This document shows, one piece after another, positions 1 through 13,060 of a stretch of 64,000 nucleotides of DNA (the first letter of the stretch is position 1; each line of letters starts with the position of its first letter). The stretch spans positions 10,750,501 through 10,814,500 of the forward strand of contig JANTQA010000012.1 of NCBI GenBank assembly GCA_027625915.1, given 5' to 3'. The stretch comes from Anaeramoeba flamelloides (Eukaryota; Metamonada; Anaeramoebidae). The notes beneath the pieces are model-generated. The model had not been told where the DNA came from and searched no databases. It was given only the letters and a program-made list of their open reading frames with translations. The position numbers and the translations under genes are program-made.

Positions 1-379
1 AAATTTAATATGGGCCATTTATTATGAAATTTAGTTAATTTTATATATTTAATACATTACTAAGAAACAAATTGAATTATTATCCAGAGCCCATCAATGA
101 TATTTAATGATTTTAGATATTTAAAAATCTTTTTTGAAAATTGAGTTTAATAAATATATTTCAAAATAAATTTGCCCCATTTTCTTGGAAATTGCTTATC
201 TTACCAAGAAAACAAGTTTATTTTTGATTAGAAATTTTTTTGTAACTTGTAAAATGAATTTTGGTTTAATTCAGCTTTGAGGTGTATTATTTTGAGAGAT
301 AATATATAATGATTTTTTTTAATTCTGTAATTTTTGAATAAAGCCGAACTATGTAAAAAATAACAAGGCAAATATACTA

Positions 380-1180
380 AGTCCTAGGTTTTCCAAAATT
401 TAAAATATTATATTAAATATAAGATTTTACTTGATTCTTTTAAATCCTGGAAAACTTTTCAAAAGTGTCCGAGGTTTACCATAAAGTACCTAGATTTTCT
501 TGATGTTTTCTGTTTTATTTGTTAAGTGTTATATATTTTTTTTTGTGATTTCTATTTTATTTAAAAAGTTTTCAAGGGTTTTTTGAGGTTTTCTATTTTA
601 TTTGTTAAGTGTTCTAATTTTTTTGGTGTTTTCTATTTTATTCCGACAATCTATAGATTTTACAAATAAATAGTTAGATCAAGAAAACCTAGCGAAAATT
701 TGTCAGAATTAACAAGAATAGAGTAAAGTTATTGATTGTACTCAATTATATTGAATTATGGAATAGATGATGTCGATTTTTGTTAATTATTGTAATAAAC
801 AAAAAATAAAATATATTTTCTAGTTATAGCAAAAATTTAAAAACCGCTTACGAAAGTGTCTGTAGAGTACCTTCAAGTGTCATGTTTTTTTTTAGGAATA
901 TAAATAAAATTTATCATATTTACGGTATATTTTTTAAATTAAAAAAAAAAGATAATGGTCCTTTTCTTGTGGTTTTCTGTTTTATATGGAAACTCTATTG
1001 GTTTTTTAAATAAATAGAAAACCTAAGAAAACATAACTACAGGTTTTAAGTATTCCAATCAATTGATTTATATTAAATATTTTACTAAATTTTTTAAATT
1101 CTGGAAAATCTAAAAAAAGTTTCCAAAGAGTATCGTCATGTGTCGAGTTTTTCCCGAATTCGATAAAAAAGAGAGATAAA
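380..1180. repeat. R1 degenerate hairpin-repeat cluster, copy 1
   Basis: The cluster repeats words found at five other places in the window: a 'TTTTCTGTTTTATTTGTTA' type motif, 'GAAAACCTA', and a ~75-bp imperfect hairpin whose left arm reads like TTTTCCRGAATTYAAAAG and whose right arm is its complement around an A+T loop. Two hairpins are visible here, near 389-460 and 1035-1115. Function is unknown. Confidence 0.55.
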
Positions 1181-2329
1181 AATCAAATATTTTGCTCAAT
1201 TCTTCTCTAATTCTGTAAATTTTACACAAAAAAATCACAAAAAATAAAATATATTTTTTTCAACTTTAATCAAAAATAATTTTGTAATTGTCAAAATTAT
1301 GTATTCAGTATTTGAAAGATATTAATTAAATTTAAAGTTCTTTTCTAAGATACTATTAATTGCAAAATAAAAAGATCAATTTTTTTATTCAGCATTCCTA
1401 AAATTGTACAGACCAAGAACGAAAAAAAAAAAAAACACTAAAAAACAAGAAAGATCAATTTCTATAAGAGAGAATTAATAAAATCAACTTATTTGTCAAA
1501 TATTAAATATTTAAAATGTTAAAGGACTTAAAAAATATGTTCTGGGAAGCTTATGAAAATTGTAATTCAGTTATTTTTCAACAAAAGATTATAAAATTTA
1601 ATCTTAACTGTGAAAAAAATAAAATTCTCGAATTTTTTACTATTAAATTGAAAAAAATCATAATGGAAAATTGAATTTTTCAACTTAAATTGAAAAATAT
1701 CTTTCAAAATAATTTTTGATCAACGATATTTTATTATCCAATAGTGTTTATTATAATTAAAGTTATTAAAATGTGAAAAATGGCTAAGGATTAGGATATT
1801 TGTAAAATAATTTTTTAGGTATTGTTGTTAAAAAAATTCTTATTGGAAATTGTATTTTTTGACTTGAATTACAATATATCAATAATTTGAATTTTTCATC
1901 AAAGATCCCTTATTTTACAATAATTTTTATTAAAACTGAAGTTATTACAAACTGAAAAAATTATCAAATGTTTGATTTTGGTTTTAATTTTTTTTTTTTT
2001 ATGAAAGGTGATTTTAAATAAAATGGATTTTGTTAGATTATATTTTGTAATATTAATCTATTAACTTTAATTTTTTCAATTTTTTTTTTGCTTAATTAAT
2101 TACAATCACAATATAAATTACTTTATATATATATATATTGGTTTATTGAGCGCATCATAAATATTGGTAAAATAAGTGTTAAAAGAATTGTCAAATTATT
2201 TAGAGTTTATAAGAAATTATTTTGAAAAAAAAATTGTGTTATAATATCTATTAATCAAAGTTTGATTTAAATATTTATGTTATTACTGAAAAAAAAGATG
2301 TTAAATTACTTTTCGTATCAATTTTAATA

Positions 2330-2526
2330 CAGTCAGTTTCACTTTTAAGGCACAAACTTTCAACGAAATTTAAGGCACAATAAAAATCTCAAATTAAGGC
2401 ACAAAATTCAGATTCTAGTTAAAATAAATTGTAAAATAAAAAATTCCAAATTTTGTACATTAATTTGAGGTTTTTTTGTGCCTTGAATTTCGTTGAAAGT
2501 TTGTGCTTTAAAAGTGAAACCGACTG
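2330..2526. mobile_element. MITE-1 copy A (197 bp, TA target site)
   Basis: The sequence folds almost end to end. It starts CAGTCAGTTTCACTTTTAAG and ends with the complement (CTTTAAAAGTGAAACCGACTG), and it is flanked by TA on both sides. The arms carry the words AAGGCACAAA and TTTCAACGAAATTTAAGG. There is no coding capacity. TA flanks and CAGT termini are typical of non-autonomous Tc1/mariner-type elements. Four more copies lie at 25320, 42833, 57847 and 63472. Confidence 0.85.
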
Positions 2527-4468
2527 TACTCAAACTTCCAACAAAGTTAAGGCAATAGAACAATTAAAAATTTATTAACATTTTTGAAGTGTATTTTTTT
2601 ATACAATATTTTTTCCTACTTTCTGAATTTTTCGGTTTTATATTTGGGAAGTTTTTATATCTTCAATTTCTTTGAGATTTTTTCTTTTAAAAGTAGTAAT
2701 TCAAATGTTTTAGAATATCTTTATAAAACTGATTTTGAATATTACTATTTGAATATGTCCAAAAATCTTATTTAAAATTGATTAATTATTTATAATAATT
2801 CACTTAATTTATCTAAAAAACAGTACTTTCCCTACAATTATTAAAGTTTATAATTAGAACTTGATATAATAATATTAAAGTGTGAGAATTGTTTTTTAAA
2901 TTAAGGTAGTATAAATGAAAAGGTTTTAATTTTTCTCGAAATTGTATTTTCCACTTTATGGATGAAAGTAATTCCGATTTTGGGTATGTGTATAATTTCT
3001 TCCCAATTCTAATATCTACTGTTATTTCCAAATTAAAAACAATAAATTTTTTCTGACAGTTTCAAAAATGTAGCTGAGAAAAATCAAGATCATCATGTTC
3101 AAATGATCTTTAGAAAATCTGTTTTTTTCTGTGATTAAGATAATCCTTGTATAAATATTAGAGAATCTGAAATAATTATTTTTAATTTTAATTGGAAAAT
3201 GATAGTAATAAAAAATTAAAGAATGTATCTTTGAAATTATTATTTCTAATTGTATAACTTTACTCTAAAATATTGTAAAGAAATATCCATCATCTCAAAA
3301 ACCGTTCAAAAATAACATATTTAGATTCAACTGATCACAAACACCCTAATTGGGATATTCAAACAGTCACTTATTTACCTTCAATTCCTTTAAAGGCTAT
3401 CATTTAATCGAACCAAATACAATTTTTTACAATTCTCAAACATTCCTTGGCATACACACATATTTTACTCAAACACACATTTGTATACTTAAAAGGTACT
3501 AACAGATACTCGAAGATATTCAAATTTCAAAAATCAAAAAAAAAAAGTTTATTAACATTGCAAAATGTACTTTTTTTCGATTCATTTGTCCTTGAACTCT
3601 CTTGTTTTTTGTAAAAACTTTGAAAATTGTTTTAAGTCATTCCAAAATTTTGTTTGTTTGATATTTTGAGAGATCTTTGTTTGACTATTTATTGCAAAAA
3701 TATCTTGATCAAAATTTTCATCCGGATTTGAAAAAAAAAAATTTAAAATTCAGGTAAAATTTCAAATTTTTAATTCAAAAAATCAACTTAAATTATTAAT
3801 TTCCCTTTTTGAGAATTAGGCTATCTTGATTCATTTTAAATCTTTAGAAGTTGATTTTTTCGAAAAGCTGTGTGAAAATTGTGATCTTTCTATTTTGAAA
3901 GCAACAGTAATTCCAAAGAAACACGATACTGTTGTTAAAAAATACTAGAATTTACAATCAAGAATAAAATTAAAAGATATTTTGAGATAAATTATGGCTC
4001 AAGTTAACTTATTTAATTACGTTTCATTTTGCACCATCTTTTGTTAATCACCAAATGTGTTTTAATCCAACCTATTAAAGGTAAGGTGTTGAATTAAATG
4101 CTTTTTAAACTTTGAAGATAAGAGATTTAACAATTCGTCATTATTTGGTTCAAGACCAAATAAACCATCCATAGTGAATTGATTAAGAAGTAAAGAGAAA
4201 TCCTCCAAAAAGAATGAGACCAAAGAATGTAAAAATAGTTAGAGAAATCTTTTTCCAAAAAAAAACGTGAAAGATCATTTTCATAAAGGATAAGCAAAAA
4301 AAAAAAATTGATTACAATTTGGAAATCTTAAATTGATAGTATTCAAAAAAAAGATTGAAAACAAGATAAAGTATGTTCCTTTAACAACTTTGATTGGTGA
4401 GTAAATTGAATTTTACTTTGGATATGTTATTTTTTTACAAAACTTCTTTCCAAATTAAAAACTGAGAG

Positions 4469-6022
4469 ATGGAAACAAAAACCATAACTCATGAGAAATC
4501 TGACCTTGAGAAAGTTCTGGGAAAAAAAAGAAGATTTAGCTTCACTCAGGTAAATGCCTTATTAGCATCGTTCGGTTTTTTTTTCATATTTTGTGGTGAG
4601 GAGTCTGCAGAATCTCTGCTTACAAAATTCAACGATCAATTGGGCTATTATTCACTCGCTATCTTATATTTGACGTTTGCCTTTTCTTTGTTAATCTTGG
4701 CGCCACCGTTAGTGAAAATGCTTGGCCCACGGATCTGTATGGTCATTGGGAGCGTCAGCTATTTGACCTTTGTGCTCTCAATGATCAATGTCGTCCCCTG
4801 GGTGTTTCTTACGGCCTCTGCCTTTATCGGCTTTGGCGGTGCAATTCTGTGGTGTGGTAATGGCTATTATTTAATCCGAATTACAAAGCCGTCCAGCATT
4901 GGCACTGTTACGGGTCTTTTCCAAACTTTACTTTTCATGGGGATCTTGACTGGTAACATCATAATCACCATTTGCTTCAACTTTACCAATCTCTCAAACA
5001 GGTCTGTTTTCTATCTGCTTGCCTCAATAATTGCAGTTGGGATTGTTTGTTTGATGTTGTTAAAAAGAGTCCCAAAGGGGTATTCGAAATACATCAACAA
5101 CCAAGACAGGATCGAACAACTCTCGAAAATAAAAAAAAAAAACAAAACCCTGTTTAACATGAACAATAAGGGTAATTTTGATAGCGACGAAGAAAAGGAA
5201 GAACTGTTTGACGAATCTAATCTGGACACAGGCATTGAGCTTGATCTCACAAAGAATGAAGATCAAGAAAGGGAGCAAGGCTATAGCGATGGGGCCAAAC
5301 CTACCGTTACATTTGCTGGTTGTGACAACAATAGCAGTAGTAAGACAGGTAATGTTAATAAGACAGATCAAAGCCCAGTAAAACCACACAAGATAACCAA
5401 CGACAAGAATGATTCCCAAAAAAATAAATCCTTTTATCAAAGCATCAAAAGATCGGTAAAGGTAACCTCGAGTAAGAAAGCACTCTTGATCATGCCAATA
5501 ATGATAATTGAAGGCTTGTCGATGGCAATCATTTATGGGTTCCTCCCACCAATGGTGGACAAAAAAGTAATTCCAATTTTGATGTTTAGTTTCACAGCAC
5601 TGAAATCAATTTTCTGCTTCGTCACGGGGAAATTAATAGACAGGATCGGCAATTTTGTTATCGCCATTTTTTCAATTCTGATCCACACAAGCTCAACAAT
5701 TATTTGTTTCTTTCTTGCCCCCAGCAAAACTTCTCTCTTTTTTATCACTTATATCCTCTCGGGAATCGGAAATGCAGGACTAAATACTTTACAATTCCCT
5801 CTAACAATCAAACTCTTCCCAAACGATACCAAAGAGGCAGTTGCAATGTTCAAGTTTGCTCGGTGTATCGCTTTAGGAACCTCATGTTTGTTTATTGGTA
5901 ACCTCTCCCTATTAACCAATTGTATCATTCTTTTAAGTTGCCAAATTTGGTCTTTTTTTTCTGTTTTAGTTTTGAACTTTACAGTACAGTCAATAAGCAC
6001 AACAAAAAAAGAAAAATATTAA
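4469..6022 (+). CDS. UNC-93-like major facilitator membrane protein
   Basis: A 517-residue polytopic membrane protein with two groups of about six hydrophobic segments (roughly residues 25-200 and 335-510), joined by a long hydrophilic, acidic and asparagine-rich cytosolic loop (about 205-330). Residues 85-135 match the UNC-93/MFSD11 group of the MFS: a K-LGPRICMVIG helix start and the glycine-rich GFGGAILWCGNGYYL segment. The family is multi-pass; members act as channel regulators or trafficking factors and the substrate is usually unknown, so none is assigned here. The ATG at 4469 follows A+T-rich DNA. No intron is needed. The coding DNA is visibly richer in G+C than its flanks. The large central loop is longer than in animal UNC-93. 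A generic MFS transporter is the alternative. Confidence 0.8.
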   Translation: METKTITHEKSDLEKVLGKKRRFSFTQVNALLASFGFFFIFCGEESAESLLTKFNDQLGYYSLAILYLTFAFSLLILAPPLVKMLGPRICMVIGSVSYLTFVLSMINVVPWVFLTASAFIGFGGAILWCGNGYYLIRITKPSSIGTVTGLFQTLLFMGILTGNIIITICFNFTNLSNRSVFYLLASIIAVGIVCLMLLKRVPKGYSKYINNQDRIEQLSKIKKKNKTLFNMNNKGNFDSDEEKEELFDESNLDTGIELDLTKNEDQEREQGYSDGAKPTVTFAGCDNNSSSKTGNVNKTDQSPVKPHKITNDKNDSQKNKSFYQSIKRSVKVTSSKKALLIMPIMIIEGLSMAIIYGFLPPMVDKKVIPILMFSFTALKSIFCFVTGKLIDRIGNFVIAIFSILIHTSSTIICFFLAPSKTSLFFITYILSGIGNAGLNTLQFPLTIKLFPNDTKEAVAMFKFARCIALGTSCLFIGNLSLLTNCIILLSCQIWSFFSVLVLNFTVQSISTTKKEKY

Positions 6023-8722
6023 AAAAAAAAAAAAATTTGGATTTTTTTTACAAATGTTATTCTTTTCCCGAAAGATTACCATTAACGAAACTTTTTCAAG
6101 TTTTTTTTTTTTTTGGTTTGAGTTTAAATTTGTGTGATAAATTAAGAAGAAATAGTTAAATATTTCTAAATAACAATAATTTTTTTAATATTATTTTTGT
6201 CTATAAATATATCTATATATATATTCATGTATGTATTTATCTTAAAAATTTTTTAGATTATTTAAAAAATTCTCAATAAAGATTTATAGAAATTAATAAA
6301 ATATCTTTGAATTTTATTTTCTTTATTTTTATTTTATCTTTTTATTTTTGAATTTTGATGATAAATTAATTGTTGTTAAATAAACAAAATCTTATTTTTT
6401 ACAAATTAACAAGAATGATACTAATTCAGTCATATTTCTATTAAAAAATATCATTGACTTCGGATGTCAAATCAATCTAATTTTTCCTTCAAGAATATAT
6501 TCACTTTGGTAAATCATTGGCTACCTACTTCTTAATGTATTTCATTTTATTTTTTTTCAATGAAATTTAAAACAATTAAAGATTTTTAAAAAAATTATGT
6601 TTTTTTTATTCAAATATGATATTTATCTGAAAAAGTTTTGAAAATTAAAATCTTCATATATAAAGAACACTCTGTTTGATTTTAAAATGGAATAGAATTT
6701 AATCTAAATCTTAAAATATACGTAGATATCACTCCATGCTAGTGAAGCAAGAGCGGAGGTAACTTTTTGAATTACCTTGTTTTGTTCAAAAATTCAAAAA
6801 AGTTTTTCAAGAACAGTTCTTTTTTGAAATCTCGTAAATACCTAAAATTTTACAATATTTTGACTTACATTTTGAACTTTTTTTAAGTCAAAGTGCCCAA
6901 AATTTTTTTTAAAATATTAATTATCTTTGATGATTGAACTTTTAAGATCAAAAAAGAAATAAGTAGAATAATACCCACTCAAAGAATAATCGATTTCTAT
7001 CCGAAAGGTAACTTAACCAATCAATATATTTTCTAGATAAAATTGAAAAATCTCAAATTTTTTGTTGTCACATTGAAGAAAAATCAAAGTACATTTTGAC
7101 CTCTTGATTGAAGATCTAGTAATTAAAAAAAAAATTCCAATCGAAATAAATATTATTTCTCTAAAATCATTTTCGCTATATCAATAACCTTAGAATAAAA
7201 CTTTTTTCCAAGTTCCTATTGATCTTGCGATAAAAAAAAATTGCTAATAAATTTAGTTAAATAAAAATTGAAAAATGAGAATAAAAAAATGATTTCAATT
7301 TTGAAATTTCTACAATCAATTATTTTTTCAAATATCCATTTAAATTCTTTAAACATACCCACAAATTTTAATTTAACACTGCTGACTGGAAAACATTTTA
7401 TATCAAACTTTTAAACACTTTTTTTTTTGACTCTGATATTATATTTCAACCCATACTTAGCATTAAATATGAAAAACCATTAAAATCGATTTAATAACAA
7501 GTTCTACAATATAAAAATAGCCGACATTTTTATTATAATTTTTGATATTGAATATAAACATAATTTTAAATTTTTACATTGGATTTATTGTTCAAGATTA
7601 AATGAAAGAGTTATTTAATCTGGTAAAGAGTGAATTTTTACATAACTAAATTAGATACTTTCAATTCAAAGATTGTCCAAAATAAAGATTCATAAAAATT
7701 CTTTGAAACTTGATTTAGTTTTCTCAAAAAAAAAAAAATACACTAAATTTTTCTAATATCTTGGAATTGACTGCAACTAAACAATATTTAATCTTGATTT
7801 ATATTAGATTCTTATTATTTTTTACTATGGCAACATATTTAAATTTAAAATGTTTAAAAAAAGTTTATTTTAAATTTTATAAAGAAGATACATAGAGGTT
7901 TAAATCAACAATTAAAGTATTGTGTTACTTCAGTAGATTCCATAATTCCCACGTAGACCATCACACACAACAGCTAATACAATTATTTTATTGTAAAAAT
8001 TTATTTTATTCACTGAAAACATTTTTTAATTTAAAAAAATGACAAAAAGTATTAAAATTCTTTAAAATAAAAAAAATTATAATACTTGTTCCTCAGAAAA
8101 AAAAAGTCTTCGATTGCCAACTAAAAACTGAGAAAAAATTTTTTTGAGCAATCGTTTATAAAAAACTTTTTCCAGATCCATTTTTAATATTATTTAAAGC
8201 ACTAATCAAGGTCAATTAACTTTTGTAAAAAATATTAAAAGTTGAAAAGAATAATTTTTTTTTTGATAAAAAAATATAATCAACGAAAAAATTATTAATT
8301 TTTTTGCTTTTTATTATTTTGTTTTGATTATAAAGAGAAAAAATATTTTAAATTTATTATTTTCTTTCTTTTATTTTTTATTTGTTATCTTTTTTTAGAA
8401 AATAGATAAAAAATTAGATTAATTAATTTTATTTCCACAAACTATGAAAAAAAAATTTATTAATTATAAATAATTTCAATAATTAATGAAAAGGAAAAGA
8501 ATGAATAAAAATGAAAGAATTATAAAATTATTAATGAAATATAGTTGAATTAATAAATGAAGAAATAAAGAAAAGAATGAATTCTTTTCTTATAAATTTC
8601 AAAATATTTATTTTGATTATTTCAGAATTATTGGTTTAAGCATGAAATAATTAATAAATGTGTGTGTGTGTTTGTGTTTGTGTGAAATGAAAAAGGAATT
8701 GATGGATGGATGGTTGGTTGAA
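6023..8722. other. Intergenic A+T-rich DNA, nothing recognised
   Basis: A run of A's follows the transporter stop codon. A (TG)n-like stretch at about 8658-8682 lies in the 3' flank of the RasGEF gene. No long open frame, RNA gene or repeat of the named families was seen. Confidence 0.5.
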
Positions 8723-9872
8723 TTAATAATCAATATCGCCTTTATTCGCACGTCTAGGTTCCAACGAAAGACTTGTTTTATAATTTTGGTCATCATTGCC
8801 CTTTGTAAGCCTATCAAATAATAAATGTACTTGGTCAATTTTTTGGAAATTATAAGCAATTTTTTGGAATTGTTGTATTTCGTCTATTGTCCTAAATAGC
8901 ATTTTTCTTTTACTCCAGTTAACCATTCCATCAATTTTGTCTGGCGTGCCATCGGAAATAAAGGTTAAATCTGTCAAATACATTCCAAGATAGGGTATGC
9001 AAGATCCCTTAATATTATTATATCGGTCACGTAAGTTACCATAATTGGATTTGGAATCCAAAACACCTGCCATTTCTTTAAACGATTTTAAAGAGTTCTT
9101 TGGAACTTCCTCCTTTGTGAATTTTAAGCGATCAATGGCAGCGTTATTTAATGATGCCCACATTGCCATTGCAGAATCAAAATTGTTAAAAGAAAAGCAG
9201 ATTTCACCGATTTTTATGATCTTAACAAATGCCTTTACTCGATCACGAACTCTTTTCCCATCTAATATTAGATGATTAAAATATGAAACGAGATGATTAA
9301 ATTTGTCAATAAATTTTAATACATTTGGTGCCTTATGTTTAAATTTTTCTTTGGACCATGCTTGACTAACTAACTCTGATGGTTGAATTTTTAAAAAAAT
9401 GTCAAAATTATAGAGACACAATTGCCTTGCAAATTCTATTTCATCCAAATCACGTAGTTGAAACGATGGTAATAAAATATTTTTTGGAATTCTTGGTGGG
9501 GGTAATTTGTCAACAGAGATTTTGATATGCTTTTTCGTTTTTTTTTTTGTGTTCTTTAATAGGTCAAGGATATTTTTTGTTCCTTTAATATTTTCACTAA
9601 TTATTATAGATTTAATAAAAGATTCAATTCTTCGTTGTAATTTTGGCGTCAATTCTTCGATATTATTTTCTAACCATGTTGTAAGAACTGTGATAACATT
9701 ATTTTGAATTTTTTTTTTTTGTTTTTTATATATTGAGTGATTCTCATTCTTTTGACATGGGGGGACATGAAATCTTTGAAATAATTTTAATAATAAATAT
9801 TCTGGTTTCATAAAAGATTGATAAGTCATTAAAAATGCTTTAATAAATTGGTTATCTATTATTGTTAATAAT

Positions 9873-9905
<33 letters not shown>

Positions 9906-12021
9906 CGGAGATAGATAGATAAATAGAGAGAGAGAGAGAAAGAGATTAATAAATTAAAATAAATATTATATAATATTATTAGAAATATTAAAACATTATT
10001 AGAAATGTTAAGGAGGAGTGGAGAGATTTGAGGGGAAAGTAAATAGCAATTTATCTTATTATTTATTACGAAGAATTAAATAAATAAATTAAGCAAAATT
10101 GTTGAAAAATTTATATTGAAAATTTTCTTACCTGTTGCAACTATTGAAGTTAATCTTTCAATTAATTTATTGTTATTTGCACAAACAATTGTTTCTAATA
10201 AATGTCGTTTAGCCATTTTACCCATTTGCTTCAATAAATCTTGATTAAATCTAATGCTGTTTTCATTGTCTTCGGGTTCATTCCAAATTGAGACATCTTC
10301 TGGTGGTAATATATATTCATCATTTTCAAGCGAATCATCGATATTTTGTGAACTGTCCAAAGAATATTTTGTTAATTGTTCAATATCTTTTAATGAAAAT
10401 CTAATAATCGTATATAATAAATCTTTTTCTAATAATTCTCCTTGGTCTATTATTATTTTTTTAATTTTGTTTGGTGTTTTTTATTTTTTTTTTTATTATT
10501 ATTATTAATTTTATAAAAAATTGAAATTCATAAATTTAGAAATAAATTTATCATTGACAACATTGAAAAATTTTTTAAAAATCAAATATCCAATTTTTAA
10601 CCAGTTCATATATATATTATAAATGAGCATTGTTTGATTTTAAATAAAAAAAGTAAATTTTTTCAAAAAATGGTGGAATTTTTATTTATGATTGATAATC
10701 TTTCTATCGAGGGTTTGCCCCACCTGTGAATTCTGGTTCAGTGTGATCAAGCACCGTTGAGTACCGTTGAGTGCCTTCGAGTGACATCAAGTGCTACCGA
10801 GTGCCTAGTTTTTCTTGAGGTTTTCTGTTTTATTTGTTAGGTGTTCAAGATTTTTCGATTTTTTTCATAGGCCAGGAATTGTTAGCTTTTTCAGAATTCA
10901 AAAGAATTGAGTAAAATCTTTGATTTTTCTTCATTCTTTTAAATTATGAAAAAGTGTCGTTAGGTTTTTTTTACTTTTAGAAATAAAAAGAAAATTTCAT
11001 AAATTTTTTGTTTATTTCTTAAATTAAAAAAAACCTAACGGCACTCTACGGAACTTGACTACACGATCCCACAAAAAATGATCCAAGTCTTCAATGATAT
11101 CAATATTTAACTTTTCTTTACATAAATCACAGTTTTTATTTTTATTTTTGCTTGGTACATAAGAGTACCTATTTAAACAATTAGTAAAATTTCGAAATTT
11201 TAGTAATTTTTTTTTGAGGCTTTCCAGTTTAAATATTTTTGTTGTTTGAAATCGCAATTTTGTTGTTTTATAATTTTTAGATATTTTTGAACTTTCCAAC
11301 TAGTTGAATTTTCCAATTTGGTTAATCGAAAAACTTTTAATTCTAAATCTAATACTTTTAATTCCTCAGTATGTATACCAATTAATATTTTCATTTTCCA
11401 GTGTTCGAAAATTTAGTACCGTTTTTAATTTTTTTAAATTTAAGAAATCTAATTTTTCAATCAATTTATATTTTCTTCGGTATACTTTTATAATCTAGCG
11501 AGATCAATTTTTGCTTCAGTTTTATAAATTAATCAAAAAACTTTCATTAAATAAATATATAGATGAAAAAAGAAATGAGAAAAAAAATATTTACAGGTCA
11601 ATCCAAATTTTTTTTCAATATACTTTCTAATATTAGTTTTCCCTTCAGTTTCGAAAAATTGCATAATCATTTGCAGAACTAATTTTTGATTTAAAAAATT
11701 GGGTTTTTCGGTTTTTTCTTTCCTCTGTAATCTAGAATAAGATATCGCGTTTGTTAGTGGTCTTGTACGCTCTCTTAATTCCAAAATATGAGGATTCCTT
11801 TTCATAAGTTTAGCTATCCATGTTTCTTTCCTATTAGAACCCGTGGATATTTCTCTCTTATCAAATCCTTGATTCTTTTCTAATTCTCGCAACTTTGATT
11901 TTGATTTTTCAAGTTCTTTTGTTAAAACCTCAACTTTTTTTTCAAATTCCTCAATATTTTCCCTTTTTAATAATTTTGCAGATCTAAATTCTTTTAACAT
12001 ATTTCTTCTTTGTTGTTCCAT
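8723..12021 (-). CDS. Ras guanine nucleotide exchange factor (coiled coil, LisH, REM, CDC25)
   Basis: Three exons join in frame: 12021-11595, 10446-10132 and 9855-8723, with donors GTAAAT and GTAAGA and acceptors ATAG, giving 624 residues from the first ATG. Residues 1-50 form a coiled coil. About 111-160 resemble a LisH motif (LVLQMIMQFFETEG). About 248-345 match the RasGEF N-terminal REM module (QFIKAFLMTYQSF). About 377-601 are the CDC25 catalytic domain, with FARQLCLYNFDIFLKIQPSE and a conserved NYGNLRDRY...PYLGMYLTDL helical-hairpin region. Such proteins swap GDP for GTP on Ras at membranes. LisH-REM-CDC25 order is known in amoebal RasGEFs. The frame stays open upstream of 12021 with coiled-coil residues (...NNKIIRREGLLKK), so the true start may lie in an unseen upstream exon. 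The splice model is mine and is supported by matching phases. Confidence 0.88.
9856..10131 (-). other. RasGEF intron 2 with simple repeats
   Basis: A 276-bp intron beginning GTAAGA and ending ATAG. It holds a (TA)n run of about 28 bp (9878-9905) followed by GATA/GAGA-type simple repeats. Confidence 0.8.
10720..11060. repeat. R1 degenerate hairpin-repeat cluster, copy 2
   Basis: It carries runs of 'GAGTGCCTTCGAGTG' type words, the TTTTCTGTTTTATTTGTTA motif and the R1 hairpin (10887-10965). It lies in the first resolved RasGEF intron. Confidence 0.55.
11060..11460 (-). mobile_element. LINE C-terminal coding fragment (decayed)
   Basis: The minus strand encodes a leucine/lysine-rich stretch, then FTNCLNRYSYV and a Cys/His module (CDLC...DHFLW). 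The plus-strand LINE fragment at 15820-16190 has the same order with FTNCLNRYYYV and CPLC...DHFLWVC. This C-terminal CCHC-type module after reverse transcriptase is common in non-LTR retrotransposons. No reverse transcriptase is left, and it is interrupted by stop codons. It lies inside RasGEF intron 1. Confidence 0.65.
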
Positions 12022-12069
12022 TTTTTTTAATAACCCTTCTCTTCTAATAATTTTATTATTTAATTTTTC

Positions 12070-12103
<34 letters not shown>

Positions 12104-12719
12104 TTTTAAAAGAAAGGATATTTTTATTTAATAAATAATTTTTTGTTATGGATAAAAAAAATTCAAATAATCATAAAATTAAAAAAATGAAAATTTAATT
12201 ATTAGAGATTTTAGGTAAACAATTTCTTGAAATGTATGATGGAATAAGTGTTTCGAAGTTTTTATTTCGAAATTTGTATTCTAATAAAACTATTTCATAA
12301 TTTTAATTCCGAAATTTATATTACAAAATATCTATTATGTTTTAGAAATTCCTTAATAAAAGTTAATATCATATTTTTTGTCAAAAATTAAATTACAATT
12401 GAAAGAAAAAAAAATTATTGGCTAATGTAATTACTTTTATTATATTTTTATTTATAAAATTATGATTGAAAAAAATTAACAATTTTAGGATTTCAACTTA
12501 CTTTCTGTTGAATATTATATTAAATAAAAAAAATTGATACAAATAATTTCAAGTGGGTTAAATTATTAAATATTAATCAAAATAAATGAAATATTCTGAT
12601 AGACTGTTAACCAAAAAATAATAAATGAAAACATAAATGCCAAAAAATTAATGTCGAATTTTTTATATAATAATTTTATTAGAATATACTAAAATATGGC
12701 TGTAATAAGTAATTTCTAA

Positions 12720-13029
12720 TATTCTTTTGAAAAATACATTTCAATAGAACTAAACTCTTTTTCAATCAACGGTGTACAATTTGATTGAAGAAATAGAACA
12801 AATTATATGAGTTAAATTCATTATTCTTCTCAAAATAAATTTTTAATTTCAAAATCTGATCATTTTTTCTCATTTTGTCAATTTTTTTGTATTTTTCTTT
12901 TTCAAATTCAAGTTTTTTTTTCCTTTGTTTTTGTTATTTTATTTTTAGATTTTTTTTTTCTTTTTTTTTTTTTTTTTGTGTTTTTTGATTTTTGCTTTTT
13001 TTTTTTCTTCTTTTTTTTTATTTTTCTTT

Positions 13030-13060
<31 letters not shown>

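Larger units (their letters stand above)
1..4468. other. Non-coding A+T-rich stretch with repeats
   Basis: No convincing gene is seen. The stretch holds a degenerate R1 repeat cluster (about 380-1180), one MITE-1 copy (2330-2526) and a short (TA)n run near 2120. Just upstream of the transporter, a minus-strand open stretch (4062-4232) has protein-like composition but no recognisable family. Confidence 0.6.
10447..11594 (-). other. RasGEF intron 1 carrying R1 repeat and LINE fragment
   Basis: A 1,148-bp intron (donor GTAAAT, acceptor ATAG). Much of it is repeat: an R1 hairpin cluster (10720-11060) next to a decayed LINE 3' coding fragment (11060-11460) on the same strand as the host gene. Confidence 0.8.
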
